Shown: positions 35,946 through 46,322 of the stretch, piece after piece | How the letters are laid out: each line of letters opens with the position of its first letter | How positions within the stretch are numbered: the stretch's first letter is position 1 | Assembly: GCA_030602785.1 (NCBI GenBank) | Contig: JAUVZB010000002.1 | Location: 48,458 to 112,457, forward strand | Reading direction: 5' to 3' | From: Dehalococcoidia bacterium | GTDB lineage: Bacteria; Chloroflexota; Dehalococcoidia; GIF9; AB-539-J10 | DNA: 64,000 bases | The notes under the pieces: model-generated | Seen by the model: the letters and a program-made list of their open reading frames with translations, nothing else | The model's database searches: none | Told to the model about the DNA's origin: nothing | Program-made: the position numbers and the translations under genes

Positions 35946-36416
35946 CTAGGGTTCGAGGAGCACAACCGCGTAGGCCGCCATTCCCTCACCACGTCCGATG
36001 AAGCCAAGGCCGTCATTCGTCTTCGCTTTGACAGAGACACGCTCCGGGACAACTCCCATCGCTGCGCCGAGCGTCTCCCTCATCTGCCTGATGAAAGGCG
36101 AGAGCAGCGGGCCCTCCGCAATGACGACCACATCAACATTCGCAACGCTCAGCCCCATCTCCGCAATCATCCCGGCGACTGTCTCCAGCAAGTCGATACT
36201 GGAGACGTCCCGGAACCGCGCGTCGCCGCTGGGGAAATGCGTCCCGATATCCGCGAGACACGCCGCCCCGCAAATGGCATCCACAACAGCGTGAGTGACT
36301 AGATCAGCATCGCTCCACCCATCAAGACCCCGTGCGAAGGGCACATCAACACCACCGAGAATCAGTCTCCTGCCCTCCACAAGGCGATGGCTGTCGTAGC
36401 CTGCTCCGATTCTCAT
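35946..36416 (-). CDS. ispF: 2-C-methyl-D-erythritol 2,4-cyclodiphosphate synthase
   Basis: MRIGAGYDSHRLVEGRRLILGGVDVPFARGLDGWSDADLVTHAVVDAICGAACLADIGTHFP. Confidence 0.96.
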   Translation of the reverse strand: MRIGAGYDSHRLVEGRRLILGGVDVPFARGLDGWSDADLVTHAVVDAICGAACLADIGTHFPSGDARFRDVSSIDLLETVAGMIAEMGLSVANVDVVVIAEGPLLSPFIRQMRETLGAAMGVVPERVSVKAKTNDGLGFIGRGEGMAAYAVVLLEP

Positions 36417-37099
36417 GTGGAATCCCCCCATCTCTCTGCGATTAACCTGGCCAGGAGCAGGTCCTCCGGAGTGGTCACTTTCAGGTTCTGATAGGAGCCG
36501 GGATACAGGCGAACGGTACAACCAAGCCTCTCCGCAAGCATGGCATCGTCAGTGACTGCGTCGCTCATGCCTGCGCAGGCGTCGCGAATGATGTCCGCGC
36601 GAAAGACCTGAGGTGTTTGAGCAGCGCGGAGCACGTCGCGTTCTAGCGTCCGCAGGACGTTGTTCGACTCATCCGCCACCTTCACCGTGTCCTTGACCGG
36701 TACCGCGGCGACAGCAACGCCGGTCTCCCGCGCCGAGCGGAGTCCCTCTTCCAGCAGCTCTTGCGTCAGGAAGGGACGGTCACCATCATGCACAATCACC
36801 CAGCCCACCTCTCCAATGGCTCGAAGCGCGTTCCCGACCGAGTCCTGCCGGCGGTCTCCGCCGAGACAGAACCTGGTCTTGGTCCATCCCCGCGTGCGGC
36901 ACAGTTCCTCACCAAGAGCGATTGTGTCGGGATTGAGGGCAACAACCACATCAGTGACCAGGTCGCAGCGCTCCAGCGTATCGATGCACCACGCCAGCAG
37001 TGATTTCCCGCCCAGGCAGAGAAACAGCTTGTCCTCACCACACATCCGCGTGCCACGCCCCGCGGCAGGGACAACCACACCAACCCGTTCCATTGTCAA
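36413..37099 (-). CDS. ispD: 2-C-methyl-D-erythritol 4-phosphate cytidylyltransferase
   Basis: VVVPAAGRGTRMCGEDKLFLCLGGKSLLAW, VHDGDRPFLT, TDDAMLAERLG. Confidence 0.96.
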   Translation of the reverse strand: MTMERVGVVVPAAGRGTRMCGEDKLFLCLGGKSLLAWCIDTLERCDLVTDVVVALNPDTIALGEELCRTRGWTKTRFCLGGDRRQDSVGNALRAIGEVGWVIVHDGDRPFLTQELLEEGLRSARETGVAVAAVPVKDTVKVADESNNVLRTLERDVLRAAQTPQVFRADIIRDACAGMSDAVTDDAMLAERLGCTVRLYPGSYQNLKVTTPEDLLLARLIAERWGDST

Positions 37100-38508
37100 A
37101 CCTGCGCGCCTGTTTCACCGCTCTCGCGCTCAAACGCGAAAGCAAGCGCCTGGCCGAGTGATGTCGCATACAGCGGCTTTATCCCGGAGACCTCTGAAGG
37201 CGGCAGCTTCGCATCAGATGGAAGGAGGCAGCTTTCGAAGCCGAGTCGTGCTGCTTCGGCCAGACGTCTCGCGGGCTGGGACACGGCTCTCAACTCACCC
37301 CCGAGTCCAAGTTCTCCGAAGACAACGAGTCCTCGCCTGGGAGCCCTGTCCCGCATGCTTGAGACGATTGCCAGCGCCACCCCGAGGTCCGCAGCCGGCT
37401 CCGAGATCCTCAGGCCACCTGTCACGTTCACAATAACATCCTGGTTGGATAGCTTCAGCCTGGTTCGTTTCGTCAGGACAGCCGTAATGAGAAGAAGACG
37501 GTTCACGTCGAACCCGTTGGCCACCCGCCTCGGCGGTCCAAATCCTGAGGGGGTGCTGAGAGCTTGTATCTCCGCCAGAAGCGGTCGACTGCCTTCCAGC
37601 ACGGGCACAACCACGGCCCCACTGGCTTCGCCCCTGTCTCTGCCAACGAAGATGCTGGACGGATTCTCGACCTCGGCCAGGCCGTTGGAAACCATCTCGA
37701 AGACCCCGAGTTCGTCAGTGGAGCCAAACCGGTTCTTGACGCTTCGAACCAGCCGGTACGCACTGTGCCTCTCGCCCTCCATGTAGAGGACGACATCCAC
37801 GATATGATCGAGGGCTCCGGGACCCGCGATGGAACCATCTTTCGTGACATGCCCCGCCATGAGAACGGGGACAGAACGCTGCTTCGCGAATCTCATGAGG
37901 GCCAGCGTGCTCTCACGAACCTGGCTCAGGCTACCCTGCGCACCGGGAACGCCATCCAGGCACATGGTCTGGATTGAGTCAACGATGACCATCGCCGGCG
38001 TCATCACCGACAGGTGGCTGAGGACAGCGTCCAGGTTCGTCTCCGGCAGGAGGATGATGTTCTCGCCCGATACGCCGAGCCGGATGGAGCGAAGCCTCAC
38101 TTGCTGTGAGGACTCCTCGCCCGATACGTACACAACCGGGCTGCCATCGTGCGCCATTCGGGAGCAGACCTGGAGAAGAAGCGTTGACTTGCCGATGCCC
38201 GGTTCCCCTCCAAGCAGCACGAGCGATCCGGGCACAAGCCCCCCACCGAGAACCCTGTCGAACTCGGAGATGCCCAGACTCAGACGCGGAGTGGCATCCA
38301 GGGCTACGGCGGCAAGCTCCTCGGGACTTGCGCTGTTTGAAAGAGAGCGCAGACCGGAGGGAGGACGGCGCTCAACGGAGACAGGTTCGAAGCTATTCCA
38401 GCTTTCGCAGCCAGGACAACGCCCGAGCCATCTCAGGCTCTCGCGACCACACTGCTGACAGATGAATATCTGCTTAAGCTTGCCCTTGTCGCGATTCTCA
38501 GGCGTCAC
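37096..38508 (-). CDS. radA: DNA repair protein RadA
   Basis: Zn finger CQQCGRESLRWLGRCPGCESWNSF, Walker A GGEPGIGKSTL, KNRFGSTDELGVFEM. Confidence 0.97.
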   Translation of the reverse strand: MTPENRDKGKLKQIFICQQCGRESLRWLGRCPGCESWNSFEPVSVERRPPSGLRSLSNSASPEELAAVALDATPRLSLGISEFDRVLGGGLVPGSLVLLGGEPGIGKSTLLLQVCSRMAHDGSPVVYVSGEESSQQVRLRSIRLGVSGENIILLPETNLDAVLSHLSVMTPAMVIVDSIQTMCLDGVPGAQGSLSQVRESTLALMRFAKQRSVPVLMAGHVTKDGSIAGPGALDHIVDVVLYMEGERHSAYRLVRSVKNRFGSTDELGVFEMVSNGLAEVENPSSIFVGRDRGEASGAVVVPVLEGSRPLLAEIQALSTPSGFGPPRRVANGFDVNRLLLITAVLTKRTRLKLSNQDVIVNVTGGLRISEPAADLGVALAIVSSMRDRAPRRGLVVFGELGLGGELRAVSQPARRLAEAARLGFESCLLPSDAKLPPSEVSGIKPLYATSLGQALAFAFERESGETGAQV

Positions 38509-38526
38509 ACTCGGTGTCTGGCGAGT

Positions 38527-40983
38527 CTATGACACAGCTTCCCGGACAAGAGGGCGCATGACAAGCTGATCATCCTCGCAGTCGATCTCCACGGCGTCTC
38601 CGGACTGGAACTCACTACGCAGGATTGCGTCGGAGAGCTGGTCCTCAAGCATGGTCTGAATAAGCCGACGCAGCGGCCGGGCCCCGAATACCGGATCATA
38701 GCCCTTGCTGCCCAACAAGTCCTTCGCCGCTTCCGATACCTCGATAGTGATGTTCTTTTCCTTCAGCGCCGCAGCCACCTGGGCAAGCATGAGGTCGACA
38801 ATCTGGCGAAGTTCTTCCCTGCCCAGAGAATGAAACACAACGGAAGCGTCAAGACGGTTGAGGAACTCGGGACGGAACCGGTTTTTCAACTCCGTGAGGA
38901 CCCGGTCCTTCATCTTCTCGTAGTCCTGCTGCTGCTTCTGAGCCCCGTCGGAATGCGTCGGGAAACCGATGTTCATGTCCTTGCGAATAAGCTCCGCACC
39001 GACGTTGCTGGTCATGATGATGATGCTGTTCCGGAAGTCCACCTTCCGACCCTTGGCGTCGGTGAGATGGCCATCGTCGAAAATCTGCAACAGGATGTTG
39101 AACACGTCATAATGGGCCTTCTCAATCTCGTCGAGCAGGATGCAGCAGTACGACTTGCGGCGAACCGCCTCGGTGAGCTGACCACCATCGTCATAGCCGA
39201 CATAGCCCGGTGGCGCGCCGACGAGCCGTGCAACAGTATGGCGCTCCATAAATTCAGACATGTCCAGGCGGATGAGAGTATCCTCGGCGCCAAACATGAA
39301 CTCGGAGAGCGCCCTCGCGAGCTCGGTCTTGCCGACGCCGGTCGGCCCCAGGAAGATAAAGACACCGATTGGGCGCCTCGGATCCTTCAGGCCGGCCCGG
39401 GCACGACGGACAGCCCTGGCAATCGTCGTGACTGCCTCACCCTGGCCGATTATGCGCTTGTGAAGGGCATCTTCCATCTGTAGCAGCCGGGAGCTCTCAT
39501 CGGAACTCAGGCGCACAACAGGAATGCCCGTCCACATACTGACGACCTCGGCCACATCATCCTCGCCGACCTCGGGTTTCTCCGTTGCGCGCTGAACCTG
39601 CCACTCCTGCTCAACGGTGGTTACTTTGTCCATGAGCTGGAGTTCGCGCTCGCGCAACTCGCTTGAGTACTCGTACTGCTGTGAGGCAATGGCTGTCTCT
39701 TTCTCGCGTCTGAGGCTCTCCAGCGCCTTGCGAGCTTCGGTGAGTCCGATAGGAGCGCTGCCGCGCCGTATGCGAACGCGAGAGCTCGCTTCGTCAATGA
39801 CATCAATGGCCTTGTCGGGTAGAAAGCGGTCAGCGATGTAGCGCGAGGCAAGAGATGCGGCGCTACTGAGTGCGTCATCGGAGATAGTCAGCTGATGGAA
39901 GTCCTCGTAGCGGGACCTTACGCCATGCAGTATGCCGAGCGTCTCCTCAACAGTCGGCTCAGCAACCAGAACCGTCTGGAACCTGCGTTCGAGAGCCGGA
40001 TCCTTCTCAACGTACTTGCGGTAGTCGTTGAGAGTTGTTGCGCCAATGCACTGCAGATGTCCACGAGACAGCGCAGGCTTGAGCATGTTGGAGGCATCGA
40101 CCGCACCCTCGGCGGCACCCGCCCCGACAATAGTATGCATCTCGTCAATGAAGAGAACGCAGTTGCCCGACGCCTTCTCCTCCTCAATGACCTTCTTCAT
40201 GCGCTCTTCGAATTCGCCACGGTACTTGGTGCCCGCGACGAGCGAGCCGATGTCGAGGGCGACAATCCTCTTTCCCTGGAGGACCTCCGGAACATCCCCC
40301 TCCACCACTCGCTGTGCAAGACCCTCGACTATTGCGGTCTTTCCGACTCCCGGCTCGCCTATGAGCGCCGGGTTGTTCTTCGTGCGCCTGCTCAGGATCT
40401 GAATGACCCGCTCGATCTCCTTCGTGCGCCCGATGATTGGATCGAGCTTGCCCGAACGCGCAAGCTCAGTAAGATCAGTGCCAAGCTGGTCGAGGGTAGG
40501 GGTCTTGCTCGCCGTCCGATTGGTCCGGGCACGGACGACATCGTGCTTCATCACCTGGGCGGCCTCTTCGCGGGCGCGCTCGAGCGTGATACCGAAGTTC
40601 TCCAGCACGTTACAGGCCACGCCTTCCTTGCCGCCAAGCAGGCCGAGCAACAAGTGCTCGCTGCCTATGTAGGTGGAGTTGAGTCGCCTTGCCTCGTCAA
40701 CCGCTATCTCAATCGCCCTCTTCGCACGCGGTGAGAGGCTTATCTCGCCTGTGGTCCGGCGCTCGCCTTTGCCAACGACGAACTCCACAGCGGCGCGCAC
40801 CTTAGTGAGAGGGACTCCAAGATTCGTGAGGACCTTCGAGGCGACGCCGGCCTCCTCACCAACAATTCCAAGGAGGATGTGCTCGGTGTCGATATAGCTG
40901 TGACCGAGGCGTTTCGCTTCTTCCTGAGCCTTTGTCAGGACTCTGCGGGCACCTTCGGAAAACCGCTCAAAACCGCTACTCAT
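38527..40983 (-). CDS. clpC: ATP-dependent Clp protease ATP-binding subunit ClpC
   Basis: [32 protein letters not shown]; two Walker A sites; short UVR-like M domain; IGF loop. Confidence 0.95.
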   Translation of the reverse strand: MSSGFERFSEGARRVLTKAQEEAKRLGHSYIDTEHILLGIVGEEAGVASKVLTNLGVPLTKVRAAVEFVVGKGERRTTGEISLSPRAKRAIEIAVDEARRLNSTYIGSEHLLLGLLGGKEGVACNVLENFGITLERAREEAAQVMKHDVVRARTNRTASKTPTLDQLGTDLTELARSGKLDPIIGRTKEIERVIQILSRRTKNNPALIGEPGVGKTAIVEGLAQRVVEGDVPEVLQGKRIVALDIGSLVAGTKYRGEFEERMKKVIEEEKASGNCVLFIDEMHTIVGAGAAEGAVDASNMLKPALSRGHLQCIGATTLNDYRKYVEKDPALERRFQTVLVAEPTVEETLGILHGVRSRYEDFHQLTISDDALSSAASLASRYIADRFLPDKAIDVIDEASSRVRIRRGSAPIGLTEARKALESLRREKETAIASQQYEYSSELRERELQLMDKVTTVEQEWQVQRATEKPEVGEDDVAEVVSMWTGIPVVRLSSDESSRLLQMEDALHKRIIGQGEAVTTIARAVRRARAGLKDPRRPIGVFIFLGPTGVGKTELARALSEFMFGAEDTLIRLDMSEFMERHTVARLVGAPPGYVGYDDGGQLTEAVRRKSYCCILLDEIEKAHYDVFNILLQIFDDGHLTDAKGRKVDFRNSIIIMTSNVGAELIRKDMNIGFPTHSDGAQKQQQDYEKMKDRVLTELKNRFRPEFLNRLDASVVFHSLGREELRQIVDLMLAQVAAALKEKNITIEVSEAAKDLLGSKGYDPVFGARPLRRLIQTMLEDQLSDAILRSEFQSGDAVEIDCEDDQLVMRPLVREAVS

Positions 40984-41108
40984 ACGTACAACTACCCTTC
41001 GAACCCTGCTTCGAAGTATAGTAGATGCACCTGGGGCAGTCAAACGTTTGGAGCTATTGATGAACGTACGTGGCGCATAGTACAATGCAGCACCATTCGG
41101 GGCGTAGA

Positions 41109-41660
41109 ATGCGAGTTGTGGGGGGACGTGCGGGGGGTATCGAGCTGAGGGCCCCCTCGGGGCGGCGGGTGAGACCCACCACGAGCCTGACGAGGCAGGC
41201 CATCTTCTCGATGCTTGAGAGTTGCGGCTGCAGCTGCGAGGTTGTGCTCGATCTGTTCGCCGGCACAGGGGCGCTTGGCATTGAGGCCCTGAGCAGAGGT
41301 GCTGCCTGGTGTGACTTCGTGGACCGGAGCCATGACTGTTGCAGCGTCATCAGGCAGAATCTGGCAAAGACAGGTTTCGCCGACCTTGCGGGCGTATACT
41401 GCATCGCGGCGAGCAGGGCGACGGAAGTACTTGAACGGCAATACGACGTGATTTTCCTCGATCCTCCTTACGACGAACCATCCACCGACGGACTGTTGTC
41501 GGTCCTGTCCACGAGCAGGCTGCTTGCGCCGGACGCTCTCATGGTCGTCAGTCACGGCAACCGTCATCCACTGAGCGATACCCACGGGCCACTGACGGCC
41601 TGGAAGAAGCGTCGCTACGGCGACTCACATATCTCTATCTATCGTAGAGAGGAGCAATGA
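41109..41660 (+). CDS. rsmD: 16S rRNA (guanine966-N2)-methyltransferase
   Basis: MRVVGGRAGGIELRAPSGRRVRPTTSLTRQAIFSML, DLFAGTGALGIEALSRGA, FLDPPYDEP. Confidence 0.95.
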   Translation: MRVVGGRAGGIELRAPSGRRVRPTTSLTRQAIFSMLESCGCSCEVVLDLFAGTGALGIEALSRGAAWCDFVDRSHDCCSVIRQNLAKTGFADLAGVYCIAASRATEVLERQYDVIFLDPPYDEPSTDGLLSVLSTSRLLAPDALMVVSHGNRHPLSDTHGPLTAWKKRRYGDSHISIYRREEQ

Positions 41661-41661
41661 G

Positions 41662-42201
41662 ATGACAATCGCGGTATATCCCGGCTCGTTCGACCCTATA
41701 ACGAACGGCCACGCCGACATAATCAGGAGGGCTTCGGCGCTTTTCGACTATCTCTTCGTTGCGGTCTATGACAGGCCGGAGAAGAAACTCCTGTTCAACG
41801 TGCAGGAGCGCGTTGACCTGGCCACCAAGGCCGCCGAGGGTATCCCCAACGTTACGGTCCAGTCCTTCTCGGGCCTGGTGGTTGACTTCATCCACCAGGT
41901 GAAGGCGGATGTCATGATTCGAGGGCTACGGGCAAACTCCGACTTCGAGCGGGAATTCGAGATGGCCCTGATGAACGGATCCCTCGCACCGGATATCGAG
42001 CTCGTATGCCTGATGACGAGCCCCAAGTACCAGTTCATCAGTTCCAGTGTCATCAAGGAAGTCGCAAGGCTCGGTGGCCGCCTCGACGGGATGGTATCCG
42101 ACTACGTGGCCGAGGCCCTCACTCACAAGTACGCCGACTACATACGAGAGGTTGAAAAACGGATGGGAGCCCAGTACAATAGTTCATCTACGCGTACCTG
42201 A
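41662..42201 (+). CDS. coaD: Phosphopantetheine adenylyltransferase
   Basis: AVYPGSFDPITNGHADIIRRA, IRGLRANSDFEREFEMALMN, ISSSVIKEVARLGG. Confidence 0.97.
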   Translation: MTIAVYPGSFDPITNGHADIIRRASALFDYLFVAVYDRPEKKLLFNVQERVDLATKAAEGIPNVTVQSFSGLVVDFIHQVKADVMIRGLRANSDFEREFEMALMNGSLAPDIELVCLMTSPKYQFISSSVIKEVARLGGRLDGMVSDYVAEALTHKYADYIREVEKRMGAQYNSSSTRT

Positions 42202-42218
42202 GGAGGTAGGGCAAGAGC

Positions 42219-42491
42219 ATGGCGTACAAGATCACAGATGACTGCATTAGCTGTGGCGCGTGCGAATCCGAGTGCAAGAACGAGGCCATCAGCGAGGGGG
42301 AAGCGGCGTACGTAATCGATGCCGATAAGTGCACCGAGTGCGTGGGCTGGTTCGAATCTGCTCGCTGCGCTGAGGTCTGCCCTGTCGGAGCGCCCGTGCA
42401 GGATCCAGACAACAGCGAGTCCAAGGAACAGCTCCTGGAGAAATTCAAGAAGCTGCATCCGGGCGAGACGCCGGTAGAGGGAACCTACTAG
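42219..42491 (+). CDS. 2[4Fe-4S] ferredoxin
   Basis: [26 protein letters not shown]...[21 protein letters not shown]. Confidence 0.94.
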   Translation: MAYKITDDCISCGACESECKNEAISEGEAAYVIDADKCTECVGWFESARCAEVCPVGAPVQDPDNSESKEQLLEKFKKLHPGETPVEGTY

Positions 42492-43279
42492 AGGCCCTTC
42501 GTTCTGGTGTAGGCGGCAGCAACCGCCTCGGCAATCAGTGTTCTCAAGCTGCCCTTCTCAAGTTCGTGGAGGGCAGTTGCTGTTGTCCCCCCGGGAGATG
42601 TGACCAGGTTTCTCAGTTCGGCGGGATGTTTCCCCGCTTCACGCAGGTATCCCATCGAGCCAAGAACCGTCTGCACGGCAAGCTCCTCCGCCATTGACCG
42701 CGGCATTCCAATCCTGACCGCTCCGTCAATCAGCGCCTCGACGAAGAGAAAAACGTAGGCAGGCCCGCTGCCGCTGAGCGCAGTGGCCATGTCCACGTAC
42801 TTCTCGTCCGGGACGTACAGTTCTTCGCCAAGAGCAGATAGAATCGTTCGCGCTCGCTCGATGTGCGGCTCTCCCGCTCCGGACGTGGCAGTCCACACCG
42901 TCATGCCCTGTCCAATCTGGGCCGGCATATTCGGCATGGCTCGGACGATGATGCCGTGCTCGAAGCGAGTGGCGAGCCTTTCCAGCTTGACCCCGGCGAG
43001 AATAGACAGCAGCAGCTGCCCCTCCTCGAGCTTTCCCATCTGACTCGCGGCCTTTTCGAGGTCCTGTGGCTTCACGGCGAGCACGACGACATCGGCTCCA
43101 CCTATGCAGTCCGACGGCTCCGGGTACGTATCCACACCATATTGCCGTTCAAGCAGCTCCCGCCGCCCCTCTGCCGGGTCGGCCACCCGCACCTGTCCGG
43201 GCGAAACCACTTCGCCCGCGAGCAGACGCCTGATGAGAGCCTCGGCCATCGTGCCACCGCCAACAAATGTCAGTTTCAT
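42488..43279 (-). CDS. proC: Pyrroline-5-carboxylate reductase
   Basis: [63 protein letters not shown]. Confidence 0.96.
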   Translation of the reverse strand: MKLTFVGGGTMAEALIRRLLAGEVVSPGQVRVADPAEGRRELLERQYGVDTYPEPSDCIGGADVVVLAVKPQDLEKAASQMGKLEEGQLLLSILAGVKLERLATRFEHGIIVRAMPNMPAQIGQGMTVWTATSGAGEPHIERARTILSALGEELYVPDEKYVDMATALSGSGPAYVFLFVEALIDGAVRIGMPRSMAEELAVQTVLGSMGYLREAGKHPAELRNLVTSPGGTTATALHELEKGSLRTLIAEAVAAAYTRTKGL

Positions 43280-43286
43280 CTCATTG

Positions 43287-45731
43287 TCACGATACGACGA
43301 TGCTGACTACGCGCCCGGGGACATAGATAACCTTGCGTATGGTCTTTCCATCGGTGTGGCTTTTCACCCGGTCACTCGCCAGCGCCAGCGTTCGAACCTC
43401 CTCCTCCGACATATTCGCAGGAACAACCAGTTTGTCTCGCAGCTTGCCGTTCACCTGAATCGCAACGGTTGTTTCCTCTTCACGCGCAAGGGACTCGTCG
43501 AATGCCGGCCACAGCTGGTTGTGGATGCTGTATCCATATCCTCGACGCGTCCACAGTTCCTCCGCGATGTGAGGCCCGGTCGGGGCTACCAGGAGCAGGA
43601 GAACCCGTATCGCCTCATTCCACGTGGCCGCCGAGACACTTCCTGCCTCGAGAACGGGGCCAAGCAAGTTCGTGAACTCCATCAGCCTGGCGAGCATCGT
43701 ATTGAACCTGAATTCCTCAATGTCCTCCGTCACGGCTTTGATGGTCTTGTGCGTCGCGTGCAGCACATCCTTCTCGGTCGCCTCATCCACTGTCCCCGGG
43801 GAATACTGCGACTCACAGAGGTTCCACACGCGATTGAACCACCGGCTGAAGCCGACAATGCCGCTGTCGCTCCACTCCCCTCCGAGGTTCCAGGGACCCA
43901 CGAACATGAGATACGCGCGCACCGCGTCCGCGCCCAATTCCGAGACATATTTGTCAGGGGCAACAACATTCCCCTTCGACTTGCTCATCTTGCCGCCACC
44001 ATAGATTATGGTTCCCTGGTTGAACAGCTGCGTGAAGGGCTCATCGAACTGCAGCAACCCCACATCACGAAGGGCCTTCACGAAGAACCGTGAGTACAGC
44101 AGGTGCAGCACGGCATGCTCAGCACCACCCGTATACAGGTCCACGGGCATCCAGTAGTTCAATTTGTCCATATCAAAAGGTGCGTCGTCGACTCCCGGAC
44201 TCGTAAAGCGAAGGAAGTACCAGTTGGAACACATGAACGTGTCCATCGTGTCTGTCTCCCGCTTCGCCGGGCCACCGCACGACGGGCAGACAGTGTTGAC
44301 GAACGAATCGCAGTATTTCAGAGGCGACTCGCCTGTGGGCTTGAACTCGGCGTCAGAGGGGAGCAGCACAGGGAGGTCAGCTTCGGGCACAGGTACGATG
44401 CCACACCTGTCGCAGTACACCATCGGAATCGGGGCTCCCCAGTAGCGCTGGCGCGATATCAGCCAGTCGCGGATGCGATAGGCTACCGAGGCCTTGCCCC
44501 AGCCCTCGCGTTCAGCAATGGCGCAGGCGGCATTGAATCCCTCCGCGGCCGGAAGCCCATCGAGCTCTCCGGAATTCACCAGCGTCCCGTCACCGACATA
44601 CGACTCCTCCAGCTGTTCTCCCGTCCAGTCCGGAGGGGCAATCACGGTCCGTATCGGTAGCCCGAACTTCGTGGCGAACTCGAAGTCCCGCTCGTCATGG
44701 GCCGGAACTCCCATGACCGCCCCTGTGCCGTACGTGGAGAGAACGTAATCGGTTATCCATATCGGCACCCGTTCATCGGTGAACCGGTTGATGACATAGC
44801 TGCCAACAAAGACTCCCGTCTTCTCCCTGCCGAGAGCGGTCCGTTCATAGTCTGCCTGTCGACGGCACCACTGGATGTATTCCTCCACCTCGTCCCGATG
44901 CTCAGGCGTCGTGAGCTTCGACACAAGCGGGTGCTCCGGCGACAGCAGGAAGAACGTGACACCACCGATGGTGTCGGGGCGTGTCGTGAATACTCGAATC
45001 TCTTTCTGCTCTACGCCGGGGTGCTCCAGTCCGAATGAAACATCAGCACCCTCACTTCTCCCAATCCAGTTCGTCTGTATTGTCCTGATTCGCTCGGGCC
45101 AGTCAATCTTGCTGAAGTCGAGCAGTTCCTCTGCGTACTTCGTTATGCGGAAGAACCACTGTTCGAGCTCTCTCTTGGTCACCATCGCGCCGCATCGTTC
45201 GCACTCTCCCTCTCCGATGACCTGCTCATTTGCCAGTACTGTCTGGCACTGTGGACACCAGTTGACGGGCGCCGCCCCCCTGTACGCCAGGCCAGCCTCA
45301 TATAGCTTGAGGAAGAACCACTGGGTCCAGCGATAGTACTCCGGTTGACAGCTGACAACTTCGCGCGTCCAGTCGTAGATGGCCCCCATAGTCCGCAACT
45401 GAGAGCGCATCCTCTCGATGTTCGCCATCGTCCACTTGTAGGGATGAATACCGTGCTTGATGGCTGCGTTCTCCGCGGGAAGACCGAAGGCGTCGAAGCC
45501 CATCGGGTGCATCACATTGAAGCCCTGCATGCGCTTGAAGCGCGCACGAACATCAGATGGAGCCATCGCATACCAGTGCCCGATGTGGAGGTCACCTGAC
45601 GGATAGGGGTACATGGTGAGCGCGTAGTACTTGGGGCGCTCATCGTCCTCGCTGACCTCGTAAAGGCGGTCGGCCGCCCATTTGTCCTGCCATTTCGTCT
45701 CGATTTCCCGGGGAACGTACTTGCTGGTCAT
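43287..45731 (-). CDS. leuS: Leucyl-tRNA synthetase
   Basis: MYPYPSGDLHIGHWYAM, DAFGLPAENAAIKHG, KMSKSKGNVVAPD. Confidence 0.97.
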   Translation of the reverse strand: MTSKYVPREIETKWQDKWAADRLYEVSEDDERPKYYALTMYPYPSGDLHIGHWYAMAPSDVRARFKRMQGFNVMHPMGFDAFGLPAENAAIKHGIHPYKWTMANIERMRSQLRTMGAIYDWTREVVSCQPEYYRWTQWFFLKLYEAGLAYRGAAPVNWCPQCQTVLANEQVIGEGECERCGAMVTKRELEQWFFRITKYAEELLDFSKIDWPERIRTIQTNWIGRSEGADVSFGLEHPGVEQKEIRVFTTRPDTIGGVTFFLLSPEHPLVSKLTTPEHRDEVEEYIQWCRRQADYERTALGREKTGVFVGSYVINRFTDERVPIWITDYVLSTYGTGAVMGVPAHDERDFEFATKFGLPIRTVIAPPDWTGEQLEESYVGDGTLVNSGELDGLPAAEGFNAACAIAEREGWGKASVAYRIRDWLISRQRYWGAPIPMVYCDRCGIVPVPEADLPVLLPSDAEFKPTGESPLKYCDSFVNTVCPSCGGPAKRETDTMDTFMCSNWYFLRFTSPGVDDAPFDMDKLNYWMPVDLYTGGAEHAVLHLLYSRFFVKALRDVGLLQFDEPFTQLFNQGTIIYGGGKMSKSKGNVVAPDKYVSELGADAVRAYLMFVGPWNLGGEWSDSGIVGFSRWFNRVWNLCESQYSPGTVDEATEKDVLHATHKTIKAVTEDIEEFRFNTMLARLMEFTNLLGPVLEAGSVSAATWNEAIRVLLLLVAPTGPHIAEELWTRRGYGYSIHNQLWPAFDESLAREEETTVAIQVNGKLRDKLVVPANMSEEEVRTLALASDRVKSHTDGKTIRKVIYVPGRVVSIVVS

Positions 45732-46322
45732 AGCTGTGAATTCTAGCCGAAGCCAGGCCAAATGGGAAGTCCGAAGCACTCTGAACTCTTATGTCCACTG
45801 TGCCCCAACCCCGCACCTGCCCTCGCGGGAGGCATCGTGAATCATCACAGCCGGTCCGGCCGGGCGAACTGCTCTCTCCGACTCTCCACGCACTCTCTGT
45901 TCCCGGGGCAGCGGTGCGGTGGATGCTTCACGTTCACGCATTGACATGCCCCACGCCACGGCCCTAACCTACGAGTAAGCGCACCGCACGGTGTACAACG
46001 AGGCCGCATGAAGGACAATCGCGCAGTCCGGGTGATTGTGCCGGCACCGGAGGCAGAAGATGCCGGCGTTGAGACAAGGATATTCCCGCGCGTCCCCTGC
46101 ACGACGGTTCCGTGGACAGGCATAATAGATGACGCGCCGGACGCCGCACACAGTCAGGGCTGTCGTCCGGTGCTGCAAACAGGAGGATTCGATCTCGGGA
46201 CTACGAATCACGAACGCAACTCGCGACAACAGGGATGAAGAGTCCTGCAAGCCAATCACATCCTGAAGATAAGCCAGCCCATCATTCACAGATAGCGCAA
46301 AGCTAGGAAGAGGCAGACCCGC

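Noticed and set aside
43104-44093. 329-aa plus-strand ORF over proC/leuS
   Set aside because: Spans two well-supported minus-strand genes; compositional artefact.
45732-46322. Possible T-box or riboswitch upstream of leuS
   Set aside because: No T-box core (TGGnACCGCGG) or specifier-like architecture found by eye on the minus strand.
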